The position numbers and the translations under genes are program-made. Shown here one piece after another: positions 43,758 through 54,827 of a DNA stretch of 64,000 bases. The notes under the pieces were generated by a model that was given only the letters and a program-made list of their open reading frames with translations, searched no databases and had not been told where the DNA came from. Every line of letters begins with the position of its first letter. The stretch's first letter is position 1. Source of the DNA: Lepus europaeus (taxonomy: Eukaryota; Chordata; Mammalia; Lagomorpha; Leporidae); NCBI RefSeq assembly GCF_033115175.1, contig NC_084827.1, positions 149,847,701-149,911,700 on the forward strand. Direction: 5' to 3'.

Positions 43758-44810
43758 CTCTGTGCCTGCATGGAGCGGGGGCTCTGGTAGAGGGGGAGGC
43801 ATGTCCCTCCCGGTTTCAGGTGGCTTGCTCTGTCCGGGTGTCCTGTCTCACCAGAGAAGCCACAGAAAAGCCCAGGACTGTTATTCAGAAGATGGCAGAG
43901 GTGACACAGAGAAGAAAAGTAGGTGCCATGGCAACCAGGCAACCTCAGGCATGAGACATGGTAGGGGAAAACTGAACTATAAATACTGCCTAGGTGGTTG
44001 AGTATTTTCAGAGGTCAAGTTTGTACGACTGAGACATATCCTAGATAGAAAGTAAGTGTGCAGTCCTGATCTGCAGTGTTGTTCTCCCAGTAAGGAAATG
44101 GCCAGAGACAGACAAAGCAGGTCCCAGAGTGTGCAAGAAACCCAGCTATGAGGGGTTCAGTTCATAGGAAAACTCAAGGTGGTGTGCAAGAGAGCTGTAT
44201 TATGGGAGACTGAGCACACAGGGAAATCGGGCACAGATTGGTCAAAAATGGGAAATAAGAATTCTGGGCCTAGGAAAGAAGGGACAAGAGGCTCCCTCTG
44301 ACATTCCCCAGGGTAGTCCATTGAGGAGAATGTTGGGGTTCCAGGGAGGACGCCCATCAGACCAGAAACAAAGAAAAGCAAAAAAATGATTAACATTGTC
44401 TTACTTGGCCTAAAGACCCAGTTCATGAACCCTTGGTCTTTTGGCCCAAGTTTGGTCCAGAGGAAGATTGATTGTGCCAGGCTCTAATTGTCTATGAAAC
44501 CCCATCCTTATAAGACTTTTTAAAAGTTAATTTGGTAACTATGAGCTTGCCAGATACCACAAAGAGATAACAAAAGACTGATGGGTGGAATGTGAAGTCA
44601 GTTGAGGAACTACTAAGGGAAGCACAGCCAGATTTTGTGAGAAGAAGAAAAACAAAACAAAAAGCAAAAGTCATGTTCCCACTGTAGAAGAGGTAGTTAA
44701 AAAGTGTTCAGATCAGAATCCCCCTCACAAAAAGTGAAGGAAATCGCAAATTTCAGCAAAAGTCTAGGAGGGAAACAGGTGTGGAAAGAACTTAAGGGTG
44801 AGACCTGAAG
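43758..44810 (+). pseudogene. gag-position region, decayed
   Basis: This stretch occupies the leader and gag position. Only short frames remain and I recognise no matrix, capsid or zinc-knuckle motif. It is assigned by position only. Confidence 0.4.
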
Positions 44811-44814
44811 GGGA

Positions 44815-45210
44815 AGAAATACATTTTTGGTTGATACTGGAGCCTGTTCTTCCCTGACATACCAAACAAAGGGTACAGAATTTCTGAGGAAAAAAATGAT
44901 GGTGTTAGGGGTGAAAGGAGACATATTTGAAGTTTCAATATTTAAAAAAATGCTAATCAGACCAGGACCAGAACAAATTGAAGGGTCATTTTTATATGCA
45001 CCTGAGGTAGAAATTAAGCTCCTGGGCCAAAATCTGATTATGAGATTAGGTTTAGAATTAGGAGTAGACAGGGAGCAAATAAAACCAAGCCAAAAAGGGT
45101 TTACAGCCAGTAACAGAGAGAATAAATTGCTTGATGCTTATGTGAAGGCAGATTACTTAGCAATTGGTCAGCTCAAACCTGTGAATTTTATGCTATCAAT
45201 CAAGCTTTAA
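44815..45210 (+). pseudogene. retroviral protease remnant (open frame)
   Basis: The frame keeps the aspartic-protease active-site context LVDTGACSS near its start and, about 65 residues later, the conserved LLGQNLIMRLGLEL segment, equivalent to the G-R-D motif before reverse transcriptase. The usual R and D are altered to Q and N. About 128 codons are open, and the frame then runs into an A-rich stretch and stops. An isolated protease without gag or RT is unlikely to be functional. Confidence 0.7.
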
Positions 45211-45801
45211 AATTTAAAAAAAAAAAAAAGTGGACACAGAGGTGCCTTATAAACAGTAGGAGAAATTAACATGAAGGCCCCAGTTTCCTAAAGAGGACAC
45301 TTAAATGTTTTGTCTCTAGGCTTAAAGGTTTTCTTGAGATTTCTAGAGTCTGCAACTTTTTGGCAAGAAAACTATAAGAATGAGAATGTATTCCTGGTGA
45401 GAAGTGTTAAGACACAAAGAGAAACTGAAGGAATATCACAGAAGGTTTGTGCAAGTTAAATGCTGTGTGAAATTAGGTTGGATCTTAGAAGCTGAAATAG
45501 CTGAATTACCTGACTCCCTGTCTCTTGGTTTCATGACACTTAGATCACATGCTAATTAAAGTCTTCTTTTGTTTTTGTAACTAACCTATGTAAAGCTTTC
45601 CTGTGTTTTTCTGTTGCCATTATTGAGCCCTGATTGGGGAAAACTGAGTCTTAAATGGATTGTTTTGGGCAAATGGTCTGAACCCCTACAAATGCATTGT
45701 AAGGTTATAAAGTGATGCTAAATTTATAATTGTGCTTATAAGGGAATTAATGTCCATATTACATAAAGAGAGTCATTGGGGTCCCCAGGTTATGTGTGAT
45801 G
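45211..45801 (+). pseudogene. reverse-transcriptase-position region, mostly deleted
   Basis: Only about 0.6 kb separates the protease from the CSINE, far too little for RT and RNase H. No YXDD motif is visible in any frame. A large internal deletion is inferred. Confidence 0.5.
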
Positions 45802-45815
45802 AAATCCTAAGAGAC

Positions 45816-46142
45816 GGCCGGCACCACGGCTCACTTGGCTAATCCTCTGCCTGTGGTGCCGGCACCCCGGGTTCTAGTCCTGGTTGGGGCGCAGGATTCT
45901 GTCCCAGTTGCTCCTCTTCCAGTCCAGCTCTCTGCTTTGGCCCGGGAAGGCAGTGGAGGATGGCCCAAGTGCTTGGGCCCTGCACCCGCATGGGAGACCA
46001 GGAGGAAGTACCTGGCTCCTGGCTTCGGATCAACACAGTGTGCTGGCTGTAGTGGCCATTTGGGGGGTGAACCAATGGCAAAGGAAGACCTTTCTCTCTG
46101 TCTCTTTCTCACTGTCTAACTCTGCCTGTAAAAAAAAAAAAA
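45816..46142 (+). mobile_element. CSINE, intermediate-young, inserted in the provirus, with TSD
   Basis: Head GGCCGGCACCACGGCTCAC and an A tail. A perfect AAATCCTAAGAGAC duplication lies at 45802-45815 and 46143-46156. Confidence 0.95.
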
Positions 46143-46156
46143 AAATCCTAAGAGAC

Positions 46157-46660
46157 TATGGGTGTGTGGAAATCTATACTATTGCTAGAGCAGGTGTGTG
46201 GAGGTTGTGGGTGAATAAAGAATTAGAAAACAAAATCACAGGTGGAAGATCTCCTGGGTTAAGGCCATTTCGAAGTATTCAAGTAGACTTTACAGAAATG
46301 CCTAAAGACTAATATTAGAACAAATTGTACCTAGATTCAGCATTGTAGAGAATATCAATTCAGACAACAGGAGTCATTTTACATCAACAACACTGAAGGG
46401 GGTTACAGAAAGTTTGGATATTAAGTGGGAACACCACACTCCCTGGCATCCTCTCTCTTCAGGAAAGATAGAAAGAATGAATCAAACTCTTAAAAAGTAG
46501 ATTGCTAAACTAATCTTGGAAACTAAGCTACCTTGGACCAAATGCTTCCCCACAGCACTCCTTAGATTAAAAAGGCCTGAAGGGGAGGTGGGATTGTCTC
46601 TCTCTACTTTGGAAACCAAAGATCAGTTTCTAAGGAGCTATGTTCTGGCCATATCCTCTA
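46157..46660 (+). pseudogene. retroviral integrase remnant
   Basis: Three collinear catalytic-core pieces survive in broken frames: an IQVDFTEMPK block near 46280 (first Asp), SDNRSHFTST near 46360 (second Asp) and SSGKIERMNQTLK near 46460 (Glu). Together they form the D,D-35-E layout of gamma-type integrases. Stop codons and shifts separate them. Confidence 0.75.
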
Positions 46661-47478
46661 CTTGATTATCTCTAAGGTTACAAAGACTCTTTGCCCAGAC
46701 TCCACTTCTGGAGTTCATGGTTCATCACTTTCAACCAGGGTCACTGCTGATTAAGACCTGCAAGAAAGACTGCAAGCATCCTGTGAGGGCCCACACCAAG
46801 CGCTCTGGACTACTGAGACAGCCGGATGAACAGCAGAGAAAGGGCAGACTCACTGGACTCAGGCTAAAGGACTGGTAAACAAGACCAGTGGGAAGTGTGT
46901 AGATCACCCAAAGAGCCCTTCAAAGTGACTCTGAGGAAAGTTTAAGTAAACTGTAGGAAGGAGATCAGCTAGGATGTCTCTACGACAGGGTACAGAGATA
47001 GAAAGGCCTGTGTGGAATAGGTCAAATTTTCAGGACAAGCCCTCACCACAGGCACGGGGGATTCCTATGGATAGGATATCGATCCTAATGCATGCTGGCC
47101 TATACCAGGGTGAGGAGTCATGGGCAAAGAAGACTTGCAAAAGCCTGTCATTGGTTTTCTTTATATGGCAAAGGCCAGACGCCAGGGCAATGCGCCCTTT
47201 TTCTATAGGGAAGATGAACTATTCCTCTTGCTTTTCCAGTCACGGTACTAAGTTCAATAAACCATGGGAGAACTGTTGACCTGCACATTTAATCTGAATG
47301 TAACTGGTGAACCTGACAGTGGTAATTACTCAGCCCTCATACTCTGGGCTGATGTCTGGTGGTATTGTAGAAGGAGGCATCTCCATGTCCTGTTACTGGG
47401 ATGTGTGCTTTAGTTCACTTGGCCATTCCCTTTACCCTGGCATTCCACAAAATATATGAAGGTAAAGAGAAGCTCTTC
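46661..47478 (+). pseudogene. env-position region, decayed
   Basis: A 101-codon frame (46974-47279) and a following broken frame with NVTGEPDSGNYS-like text near 47300 occupy the env position. No transmembrane-subunit motif is seen. It is assigned by position. Confidence 0.35.
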
Positions 47479-47802
47479 GGGAGCTGGTACTGTGGCACAA
47501 TGGGTTAAACTGCCTCCAGCACTGGCATCCATATGGGTGCTGGTTCATCTTGGCTGCTCCACTTCTGATCCAGATTCCTGTTAAAGCACCTGGGGAAGCA
47601 GCATATTGCCCAAGTACTTGGCCCCTGCCACCCATGTGGGAGACCCAGAAGAAGCTAATGGCTTTGGCCTGGTTCAGCCTCAGCCGTTGTGGCCATTTGG
47701 GGAGTGAACCAGCAGATGGAGGATCCCTCTTCCTCTCACTCTGTCTCTCCCCGACCCTTCTAACTCTGCCTTTCAAATAATTTTTTTTTTTTTCAAAAAA
47801 AA
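47479..47802 (+). mobile_element. CSINE, older subfamily, inserted in the provirus
   Basis: From GGGAGCTGGTACTGTGGCAC to CTTTCAAATAATTTTTTTTT. It lies between the env-position region and the polypurine tract. Confidence 0.87.
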
Positions 47803-47838
47803 GTTGTCAGGTAGAAATAAAAATGAGACCAAATTTGT

Positions 47839-47861
47839 AAAAAGAAAAATAGAAGAGATTC
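47839..47861 (+). other. polypurine tract
   Basis: A mostly purine stretch, AAAAGAAAAATAGAAGAGAT, directly precedes the 3' LTR, as required for plus-strand priming. Confidence 0.6.
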
Positions 47862-48045
47862 TGAAAAGTAAACATTTGGTTCATTTTCAAAGTAAGATGT
47901 TTAGCTGTGAGTAGAAAACTAGCTAGCATTAACAGTAAGATTGTTAGTGGACAAAACAGCAGAAGCAAATGCTAGAGATTGTAACCCCGTAATTACTCAG
48001 TGAGGAAACGGAGCAGGGAATGCATACTAGGAAATAAATAGGTTA
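47862..48045 (+). mobile_element. 3' LTR, 3'-truncated
   Basis: TGAAAAGTAAACATTTGGTT and CTAGCTAGCATTAACAG match the 5' LTR from its first base. Similarity fades after CAGGGAATGCATACTAGG, so the poly(A) region is lost. Confidence 0.75.
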
Positions 48046-48050
48046 TCAAC

Positions 48051-48950
48051 CTAGGGGAGCCAGCCTGACAGAATTTGAAAACAGCTGTATAATCTACAGT
48101 TGCTAGATTTCTGGAAAAACTATTTAAACTGTTTAGATTTGTAAATAATAACAACAGATAACAGAATTGTTCCCTCAAATACATCTGTATCTTTCTTCCT
48201 TGATCATTTTCAGTTGGCTTCAACATTCAACTATCTGCTGACAATTTCCTCATGTGTCTTCAACTTGAGCCTTCTTCAAGGCCTCAATTACAACCACCAG
48301 CAGGCCATCTCACCCTGTATCCTGCTCCCAAACTTTCTGTACGCAAAGCTTCCTGGCTCCCACATGTGTTAAGTGTTTAGAGAGGGCCCACCATGCCCCC
48401 CAGAAAACCCATATGTGACAAATCTTCCTGTTCCTCCTCGCCCTCATCCCTGTCTGTTTCCATGTCCTTTATTCCCCCTTCATTTAGTTTTTACTTCCAA
48501 TTAGGTCCAATTTCATGAACTAGCAAGATTCATGCAACAAACCTTGGTCTCTCACCTCAGTCTCTCAAATGGGGATGCCAGACTAGTCTTCCTGAGTCAC
48601 AATTGATGCTTACTATCTATCCTAGACTTGCAGACCCATTATGCCCAGGCCCCTATTACCTTCCCTCTCATCTCTCCTCTCCCTCATTTATTTTATACTC
48701 ACACAAACCAGGGCACCCTGGGTGCTTATGGTGTTCTGTCCACCTGAATGCTTCCTCCATTTCTGAACACACAAACACTGCCCATCTTTGCTTCATTCAG
48801 ATGTATTCTCCAAGAAACTTTCCTTTGGGTTGGAAGTAATCTCCTGATAAGAATTCACACAGCATTTTATCACTCTTGCTAGCACTTGGGTTTGCATTCT
48901 GTGTATCCAGTTATGAATTTTCTCCGTCCTACATATCAAAGTTTTTGAGT
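48051..48950. other. mostly unique, possible L2 relic at 48600-48900
   Basis: Pyrimidine-rich sequence. TTCATTCAGATGTATTCTCC and CAGCATTTTATCACTCTTGC loosely resemble the L2 LINE 3' region, but the match is weak. Confidence 0.3.
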
Positions 48951-48959
48951 GGACTGATT

Positions 48960-49480
48960 ATATAAACTGAAAGTGAAAGGATGGAAAAAGCTATTCCATG
49001 CTAACAGAAAGCAAAAACGAGCAGGAGTAGCCATCTTAATATCAGACAAAATAGACTTTACATAAAAGCTGTTAAGAGACAAAGAAGTGCATTATCTAAT
49101 GACTAAGGGATCAACTGAACAGGAAGATGTGACTATAATAAACGTGTATGCACCCAATACCAAGGTGCCTGGCTAATGGATCTAAAGGGAGACACAGAAT
49201 CCAATACAATAATAATGGGGGCTCCAGCACCCTGCTTTCATTAATGGATAGATTACACAGAAAAATAACAACAACAACAACAAAACAGAGCTAACTGACA
49301 TGATGGGCCAAATGGACCTAAATGATATCTACAGAATACTTCATCCCACCCGCACAAAACACATTCTTTCCATGCATGGAATCTTCTTTAGGATAGAGCA
49401 TATGCTAGGCCATAAAGCAAATCTCAACAAAGTAAAAAAAAACTGAAATCATACCATCTATTTTTCTGACCACAACAAAA
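48960..49480 (+). pseudogene. L1 ORF2 endonuclease-domain remnant
   Basis: Conceptual translation gives RAGVAILISDKIDF and EDVTIINVYAPNTK, core strings of the L1 apurinic-like endonuclease. An S-D-H-N segment (YFSDHNKIKLEI) follows near 49460. Several stops interrupt it. Confidence 0.8.
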
Positions 49481-49809
49481 TAAAGCTGGAAATTAGCAAC
49501 TTAAGAAACTCTAGAAAATATGCAAACAGGTGGAGACTGAACAACATGCTCCTGAATGAACAGTGGGTCATAACAAATTCAGAAAATTAAAAAAATTCCT
49601 AGAAATGAATGAAAATGGTAACAAAACATATCAAAATTTATGGGGTACAGCAAAAGCAGTATTAAGAGGAAAGTTTATAGCAATTAGTGCCTACATCAAG
49701 CAACTGGAAAGGCATCAAATAATCTAACAATGCATCTCAAGGACCTAGAAAAACAAAAACAAACCAAACCCAAAATTAGTAGGAGGAAAGAAATAATTAA
49801 AATTAGAGA

Positions 49810-50110
49810 GGGCTGGCACTCTGTTATAGCAGGTAAAATCACCACCTGCTGTGCTGGCATCCCTTATGAACGCTGGTTAGAGACTTGGCTGCTCCACTTC
49901 TGATCCAGCTTTCTGCTATGGCCTGGGAAAGCAGTAGAGGATGGCCCAAGTTGTTGGGGCCCTGCACCCATATGGGAGATCTGGAGGGAGCTTCTGACTC
50001 CTGGCTCCTGGCTTTGGATCGGCCCAGCTTCACCCACCCCCCCCCCCCGCCTCTGCCTCTCTGTAACTCTGCCTTTCAAATAAACAAATAAATAAATCTT
50101 CTAAAAAAGA
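49810..50110 (+). mobile_element. CSINE in L1, with 20 bp TSD
   Basis: GAAATRATTAAAATTAGAGA occurs at 49790-49809 and 50111-50130 with one difference. The SINE has lost part of its CT region and gained a run of C at about 50036-50047. Confidence 0.95.
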
Positions 50111-50539
50111 GAAATGATTAAAATTAGAGAAGAACTAAAATTGAGACAAAAAAGATTTTAAAAAATCAGTGAAATGAAATGAATTTAATTTCCTTCAAAT
50201 GAAATTGAAGGAAAACAATTGATACACTATTTGCCCAATTAACAAAAAAAAGGGGGGAGGGGGAGAAGAAGACTCAAATTAACAAAATCAGAGATGAAAA
50301 AGGAGGTGTTACAATAGATACCATAGAAATAAAAAGAACCATGAAATACTACAAATGGATATATGCCAGCAGATTGGAAAATCTAGAAGTAATGCATAGA
50401 TCTGGACATATACAACCTACCAAAACTGAGTCAGGAAGACATAGAAAACCTAAACAGACTAATAACCAAGACAGAGATTCAATCAGTAATAAAACACCCT
50501 CCAAGAAAAGCTCAGAATCGGATGGCTTCACTGCTGAAA

Positions 50540-51660
50540 TCTAAACTTTAACAAAAACTAATTCCAATTCTTCTCAAACTACTCAAAACAATTGAAAGGG
50601 AGGAAATCCTCCAAACTCCTTGAGGCCAGTATCACCTTAATTCCAAAACCAGAAGGATACAACAAAGATACAGAACTATAGACCAACATCCCCAAAGAAC
50701 ATAAAAGCAAAAATCCTCAACAAAACACTAGCTAATTGAATCCAACAACACATCAGAAAGATCACTCACCCAACCAAGCGGCATTTATCCCTAGTATGCA
50801 GGGATGGTTCAACATATGCAAATCAATGTGATATATCACATTTTTAAGAATAAAATTGAAGAATTGAATTGAAGCATAAAAACCATCATTATCTCAATAG
50901 ATGCAGATAAAGCATTTGATAAAATACAACATCCTTTCATGATTAAAAAAAAGCCTTAAGCAAATTGAGTATAGAAGGAACATTCTTCAACATAATCAAG
51001 GCAATTTATGACAAACCCTCAGCCAGCATCATATTGAATGGGGAAAAGTTGGAAGCATTTCTACTAAGATCCAGAACCAGACAAGGATGCCCACTATCAC
51101 CACTGCTATTCAACATAGTTCTGGAAGTTTTAGTCAGAGCCATTAGGCAAGAAAAAAAATTAAAGGAGTACAAACTGAAAAGGAAGAAGTTCAATTATCC
51201 CTGTTTGCAGATGATATGATCCTATATATATACAGGAATCAGAAGACTCCCAAAAGACCACTGGGACTCATAACAAAATTAGGTAAAGTAACAGGATATT
51301 AAATCAACACACAAAAATCAATAGCCTTTGTATACACAGACAATACTATCGCTGAGAAAGAACTTGTAAGGTCAGTCCCACTCACAATAGCTACAAAAAA
51401 AAAAAAAAAATCAAATACCTTGGAATCAATTTAACCAAGGATGTGACAGATCTCTACAATGAAAACTACAAAATATTAAAGAAATAGAAGACACAAAAAA
51501 ATGGAAGAATCTTCCATGTTTGTGCATTAAAGAATTAATATCAAAATAATCTACACAGCAATTTACACATTCAGCATAATCCCAACCAAAATACCAAGGG
51601 CATTCTTCTCAGATAAAAAAATATGCTAAAATTCATATGGAAACACAAGAGACCCCAAAT
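50540..51660 (+). pseudogene. L1 ORF2 reverse-transcriptase-domain remnant
   Basis: Translation gives [13 protein letters not shown] (51085-51120) and the catalytic FADD at 51204-51215. The best surviving frame is 50965-51219, and other frames carry the rest. The YXDD-equivalent Asp pair is intact, but frames are broken on both sides. Confidence 0.85.
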
Positions 51661-51674
51661 AACTAAAGCAATCC

Positions 51675-52445
51675 CCCCCATCAAAGAAAACACTTATTTA
51701 AGGAATACAAACTTCATCAGTACAATTTTAGGAATCTAGTGATTCTTCCCACCATACCCACTCTCCCACCCCTCCTCCTTCTCCCTCTTTCATCCCCAGT
51801 CCCATTCTCCAGTATGATCCATTTTCAATTAACTTTATACCCAGAAGACCAACTCTATACTAAGTAAATAGTTCAACAATTTTCATGAAAAAAACCAAAA
51901 AACAAAAAAATACTGTTTCTCAACAGTTGAGACAAGGGCTGTTCAAAGTCATTGCATCTTGACGTTAGAAGCAAACCAAGAATGATACATCTTTTGCAAC
52001 CACTTAGACATAATTATAATACAACTCTTTGAGGACAGAAGTCCTGCATGGGAAGTTAGTGCACAGTGACTTTTGTTAATTTAACAATTAACACTCTTAT
52101 TTATGACATCAGTGATCACCCAAGGCTCTTGACATAAGCTGCCTAGGCTATGGAAGCCTTATGAGTCCACAAATTCCATCAGTATTTAGACAAGGCCATA
52201 AGCAAAGTGGAAGTTCTCTTTTCCCTTCAGAGAAAAGCAACTCCTTCTTTGATGACCACTTTTTTCCACTGGGGTCTCACCCACTGAGGTACTTCATACA
52301 GTACCATGCCACAGTGCCATGGCTTTCCATGCCTGCAATGCTCTTGTGGACTTTTCAGCCAGATCAGAATGCCTTAAGTGCTGATTGTGAGGTAAAAGTG
52401 CTATTTAAGGTGTTTGTCATTCTATGAGTCTGCTGTGTGGATTGT
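51675..52445 (-). mobile_element. rabbit-type L1 3' end inserted antisense in the older L1
   Basis: On the minus strand it ends with a GA-rich polypurine block and AATAAG-like tail. It matches 17205-18375 closely. The target duplication AAAGCAATC (51665) / AAAGCAACC (52446) restores the interrupted ORF2 text. It is 5'-truncated, as usual for L1. Confidence 0.85.
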
Positions 52446-53010
52446 AAAGCAACCTTATACAATGAAAACAAAGCTGGAGGCATCACAATATCAAGACATA
52501 CTACAGCAGTTATGATCCAAACAGCCTAGTAGTGGCACAAAAACTGACACATGGACCAATGGAACAGAATAGAAATCCCAAAAAGTAATCCACACAGCTA
52601 CAACCAATTAATCTTTGACAAAGGAGCTAAATCCATACCTTAGAAAGGACAGTATTTCCATCAAACGGTGCTGGGAAAATTGGATCTCTGCATGCAGAAG
52701 TATGAAACAATACCCTACCTTACACCTTTATAAAAAATCAACTCACAATAGATCAAAGACCTAAATCTATTATCTGATACCATCAAATCACTTGAGGAAA
52801 ACATCGAGGAAACCCTGCAAGGCACTGGCATAGGCAAAGACTTCTTAAAAAGATCCCAGAAACAGAAGCAATAAAGGCAAAAATAGACAAGTGGGATTAT
52901 ATCAAGCTAAGAAGTGTCTGCACTGCAAAGGAAACATTCAACAAAGCAAAGAGGCAATCAACCTAATGGGAGAAAACATTTACAAAATATGCAACTTATA
53001 AGTGATTAAT
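52446..53010 (+). pseudogene. L1 ORF2 C-terminal remnant
   Basis: AAGCTGGAGGCATCACAATA, then AAACTGACACATGGACCAAT and GGAACAGAATAGAAATCCC, is the usual L1 ORF2 C-terminal stretch. It continues to GCAACTTATAAGTGATTAAT before the next CSINE. Confidence 0.85.
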
Positions 53011-53023
53011 ATCTAGGATGTAT

Positions 53024-53355
53024 GGCCAGTGCCATGGCTCAATAGGCTAATCCAGCGCTGGCACATCGGGTTCTAGTCCCGGTCGGGGCGCCGGATTCTG
53101 TCCTGGTCGCTCCTCTTCCTGTCCAGCTCTCTGCTGTGGCCCGGGAGTGCAGTGGAGGATGGCCCAAGTCCTTGGGCCTTGCACCTTCATGGGAGACCAG
53201 GAGAAGCACCTGGCTCCTGGCTTCGGATCAGCGCAGTGCGCTGGCCACAGCGGCCATTGGAAGGTGAACCAACGGTAAAGGAAGACCTTTCTCTCTGTCT
53301 CTACCTCTCTCACTCTCCACTCTGCCTGTCAAAAAGAAAACAACAACAACAACAA
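53024..53355 (+). mobile_element. CSINE, young subfamily, in L1, with TSD
   Basis: Head GGCCAGTGCCATGGCTC, with a short deletion at the CTCCGCCTTGCGG site and a (CAA)n tail. ATCTAGGATGTAT (53011) and ATCTAGGATCTAT (53356) flank it. Confidence 0.94.
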
Positions 53356-53422
53356 ATCTAGGATCTATAAAGAGCTCAAAACTCAACAACAAAACTGACA
53401 ATCCAGTTAAGAAAATGGGCAA

Positions 53423-53744
53423 GGGGCCTGTGCTGTGGTATAGTGGGTTAACCTGCCACCTGCAGTGCTAGCATCCCATATGGGCACTGTTTTGAGTCCT
53501 GGCTACTCTGTTTTCCATCCAGCTCCCTGCTAATGTGCCTGGGGAAGCAATGGAAGATGGCCCAATTGCCTGGATAGGGTCCTACAACCATGTGGGAGAC
53601 AGACCTTGATGAAACTTCTGGCTTCGGACTGGCCCAGCCCTGGCCGTTGTGGCCATATGAGTGAACTGGTGGATGGAAGACTTCTCTCTGCTGATACCTC
53701 TCCCTCTCTATAACTCCATGTTTCAAATAATAAGTCTTGGAAAA
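53423..53744 (+). mobile_element. CSINE, older subfamily, in L1, with TSD
   Basis: From GGGGCCTGTGCTGTGGTATA to an A-rich tail. AAAATGGGCAA (53412) and AAAATGGACAA (53745) flank it. Confidence 0.92.
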
Positions 53745-53993
53745 AAAATGGACAAAAGACATGAACAGTCATTTTTCAAAGGATGAAATACAAATGTTCA
53801 GGATCACTATCAGCAAAATGCAAATAAAAACTATGAGGTTTCACTTCATTCCAGTTAGAATGGTTATCATCCAAAAATCAAAATATAACAAATGATGTTG
53901 AGGATATGGAGAAAAAGGTACTCTAATACACTGTTGGTGGGAATATAAACTAGTACAACCCTATGGGAATTTATCCAAATGAAATCAACATAT

Positions 53994-54253
53994 TGTTGTT
54001 GTGGATTCGTTCTGAGAGGAGCGCAGTGGGGGAAAGAGGCGTGGAGTCACCACACAGACCCTGGGAGCCGGGTGAAAGTAGGCCAGAGGCAAGCAGCCTG
54101 CAGACTCCTTTATTTCAGTTGGTACAGCAGCTTAAATAGCCAAGGCAGCCAATCCGGTCAAGGGGCGGTCTATGCTCTAACCAATCACAGCCTGTTGCCA
54201 GGCAATTTCCATTGCCAGTGGCCATCTTGGCATGGCCTTCTCGTTCCACCACA
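53994..54253 (-). mobile_element. solo LTR of an endogenous retrovirus, 6 bp TSD
   Basis: Read on the minus strand the 260 bp element starts TGTGGTGGAACGAGAAGG and ends ACGAATCCACAACAACA. It includes a CCAAT-type GATTGGTT, a TATA-like GGCTATTTAAGC, AATAAA and a pyrimidine-rich CTCTTTCCCCCAC near the end. ACATAT lies exactly on both sides (53988-53993 and 54254-54259), and removing the element restores the L1 text. The short LTR and 6 bp duplication suggest a class II (beta-type) ERV. Confidence 0.88.
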
Positions 54254-54259
54254 ACATAT

Positions 54260-54745
54260 GAAAGTTATCTGTACCCCCATGTTCATAACAGCTCAATTCA
54301 CAATAGCTAAAAAAGAAAATATGGCATATGGAATATTACTTAGCCATAAAAATGAAATCTTTTCTTTTGCAACAAAATGTATGCAACTGAAAACCATTAT
54401 GCTTAGTGAAATAAGCCAGTCCCAAAAAAGACAAATATGTTTTCTGTTATATAATAAATAATTTTAAAAATGTATAGGAACAAAACATTTGAGATTTCAT
54501 TGTTGTTTTTAGCCCTTGTTTGTACTCCTGTGGAACTGTGGTCTTTTTTTTTTTCCACTTCTTGAATATTATGATTACTGGTGTCTTAAGCCTGATTGTG
54601 GGGTGGACTGAAAATTGTGGTTTTCCAAAAATTTTTAAAAAATGAGGAAGGGTGAAGGAAGGAGGGAAGTACAATTGTCTTCTAGGAAATTGTACTTATG
54701 AAATGCATGAGGTCTGTGCTCTTTATATTAATAAAAAGTCTGAGT
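54260..54745 (+). mobile_element. L1 3' end and 3' UTR
   Basis: The final ORF2-like text (AACAGCTCAATTCACAATAG, TGAAATAAGCCAGTCCC) is followed by a UTR with a GA-rich polypurine block (AGGAAGGGTGAAGGAAGGAG) and ATTAATAAAAAG. Confidence 0.8.
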
Positions 54746-54827
54746 GTAGAATCTAGTTGTGATTCACTCTCATGTGTCTCCAACGAAAACTATTAAAAAA
54801 TATTAGTGTATAAAACATTGGGATGGG

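Larger units (their letters stand above)
43411..48050 (+). mobile_element. decayed class I (gamma-type) endogenous retrovirus
   Basis: A 5' LTR, primer site, gag-sized gap, protease remnant, integrase remnant, polypurine tract and partial 3' LTR occur in proviral order on the + strand over 4.6 kb. Reverse transcriptase is largely missing between the protease and integrase, and stop codons are frequent. Two CSINEs landed later. Class I is inferred from the DTGA protease context, the integrase motifs and the tRNA-Pro-like primer site. Confidence 0.8.
48955..54745 (+). mobile_element. L1 LINE, 5'-truncated, with five later insertions
   Basis: The L1 starts within the ORF2 endonuclease (AGGAGTAGCCATCTTAATAT) and continues through reverse transcriptase and the C-terminal part to a 3' UTR ending near ATTAATAAAAAG. 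Stops and frameshifts are frequent. Insertions are CSINEs (49810, 53024, 53423), an inverted L1 3' end (51675) and a solo LTR (53994). Confidence 0.88.

Noticed and set aside
53979..54461. 160-codon plus-strand frame
   Set aside because: It runs across the antisense solo LTR and into L1 3' sequence, so it is a chance fusion rather than a gene.
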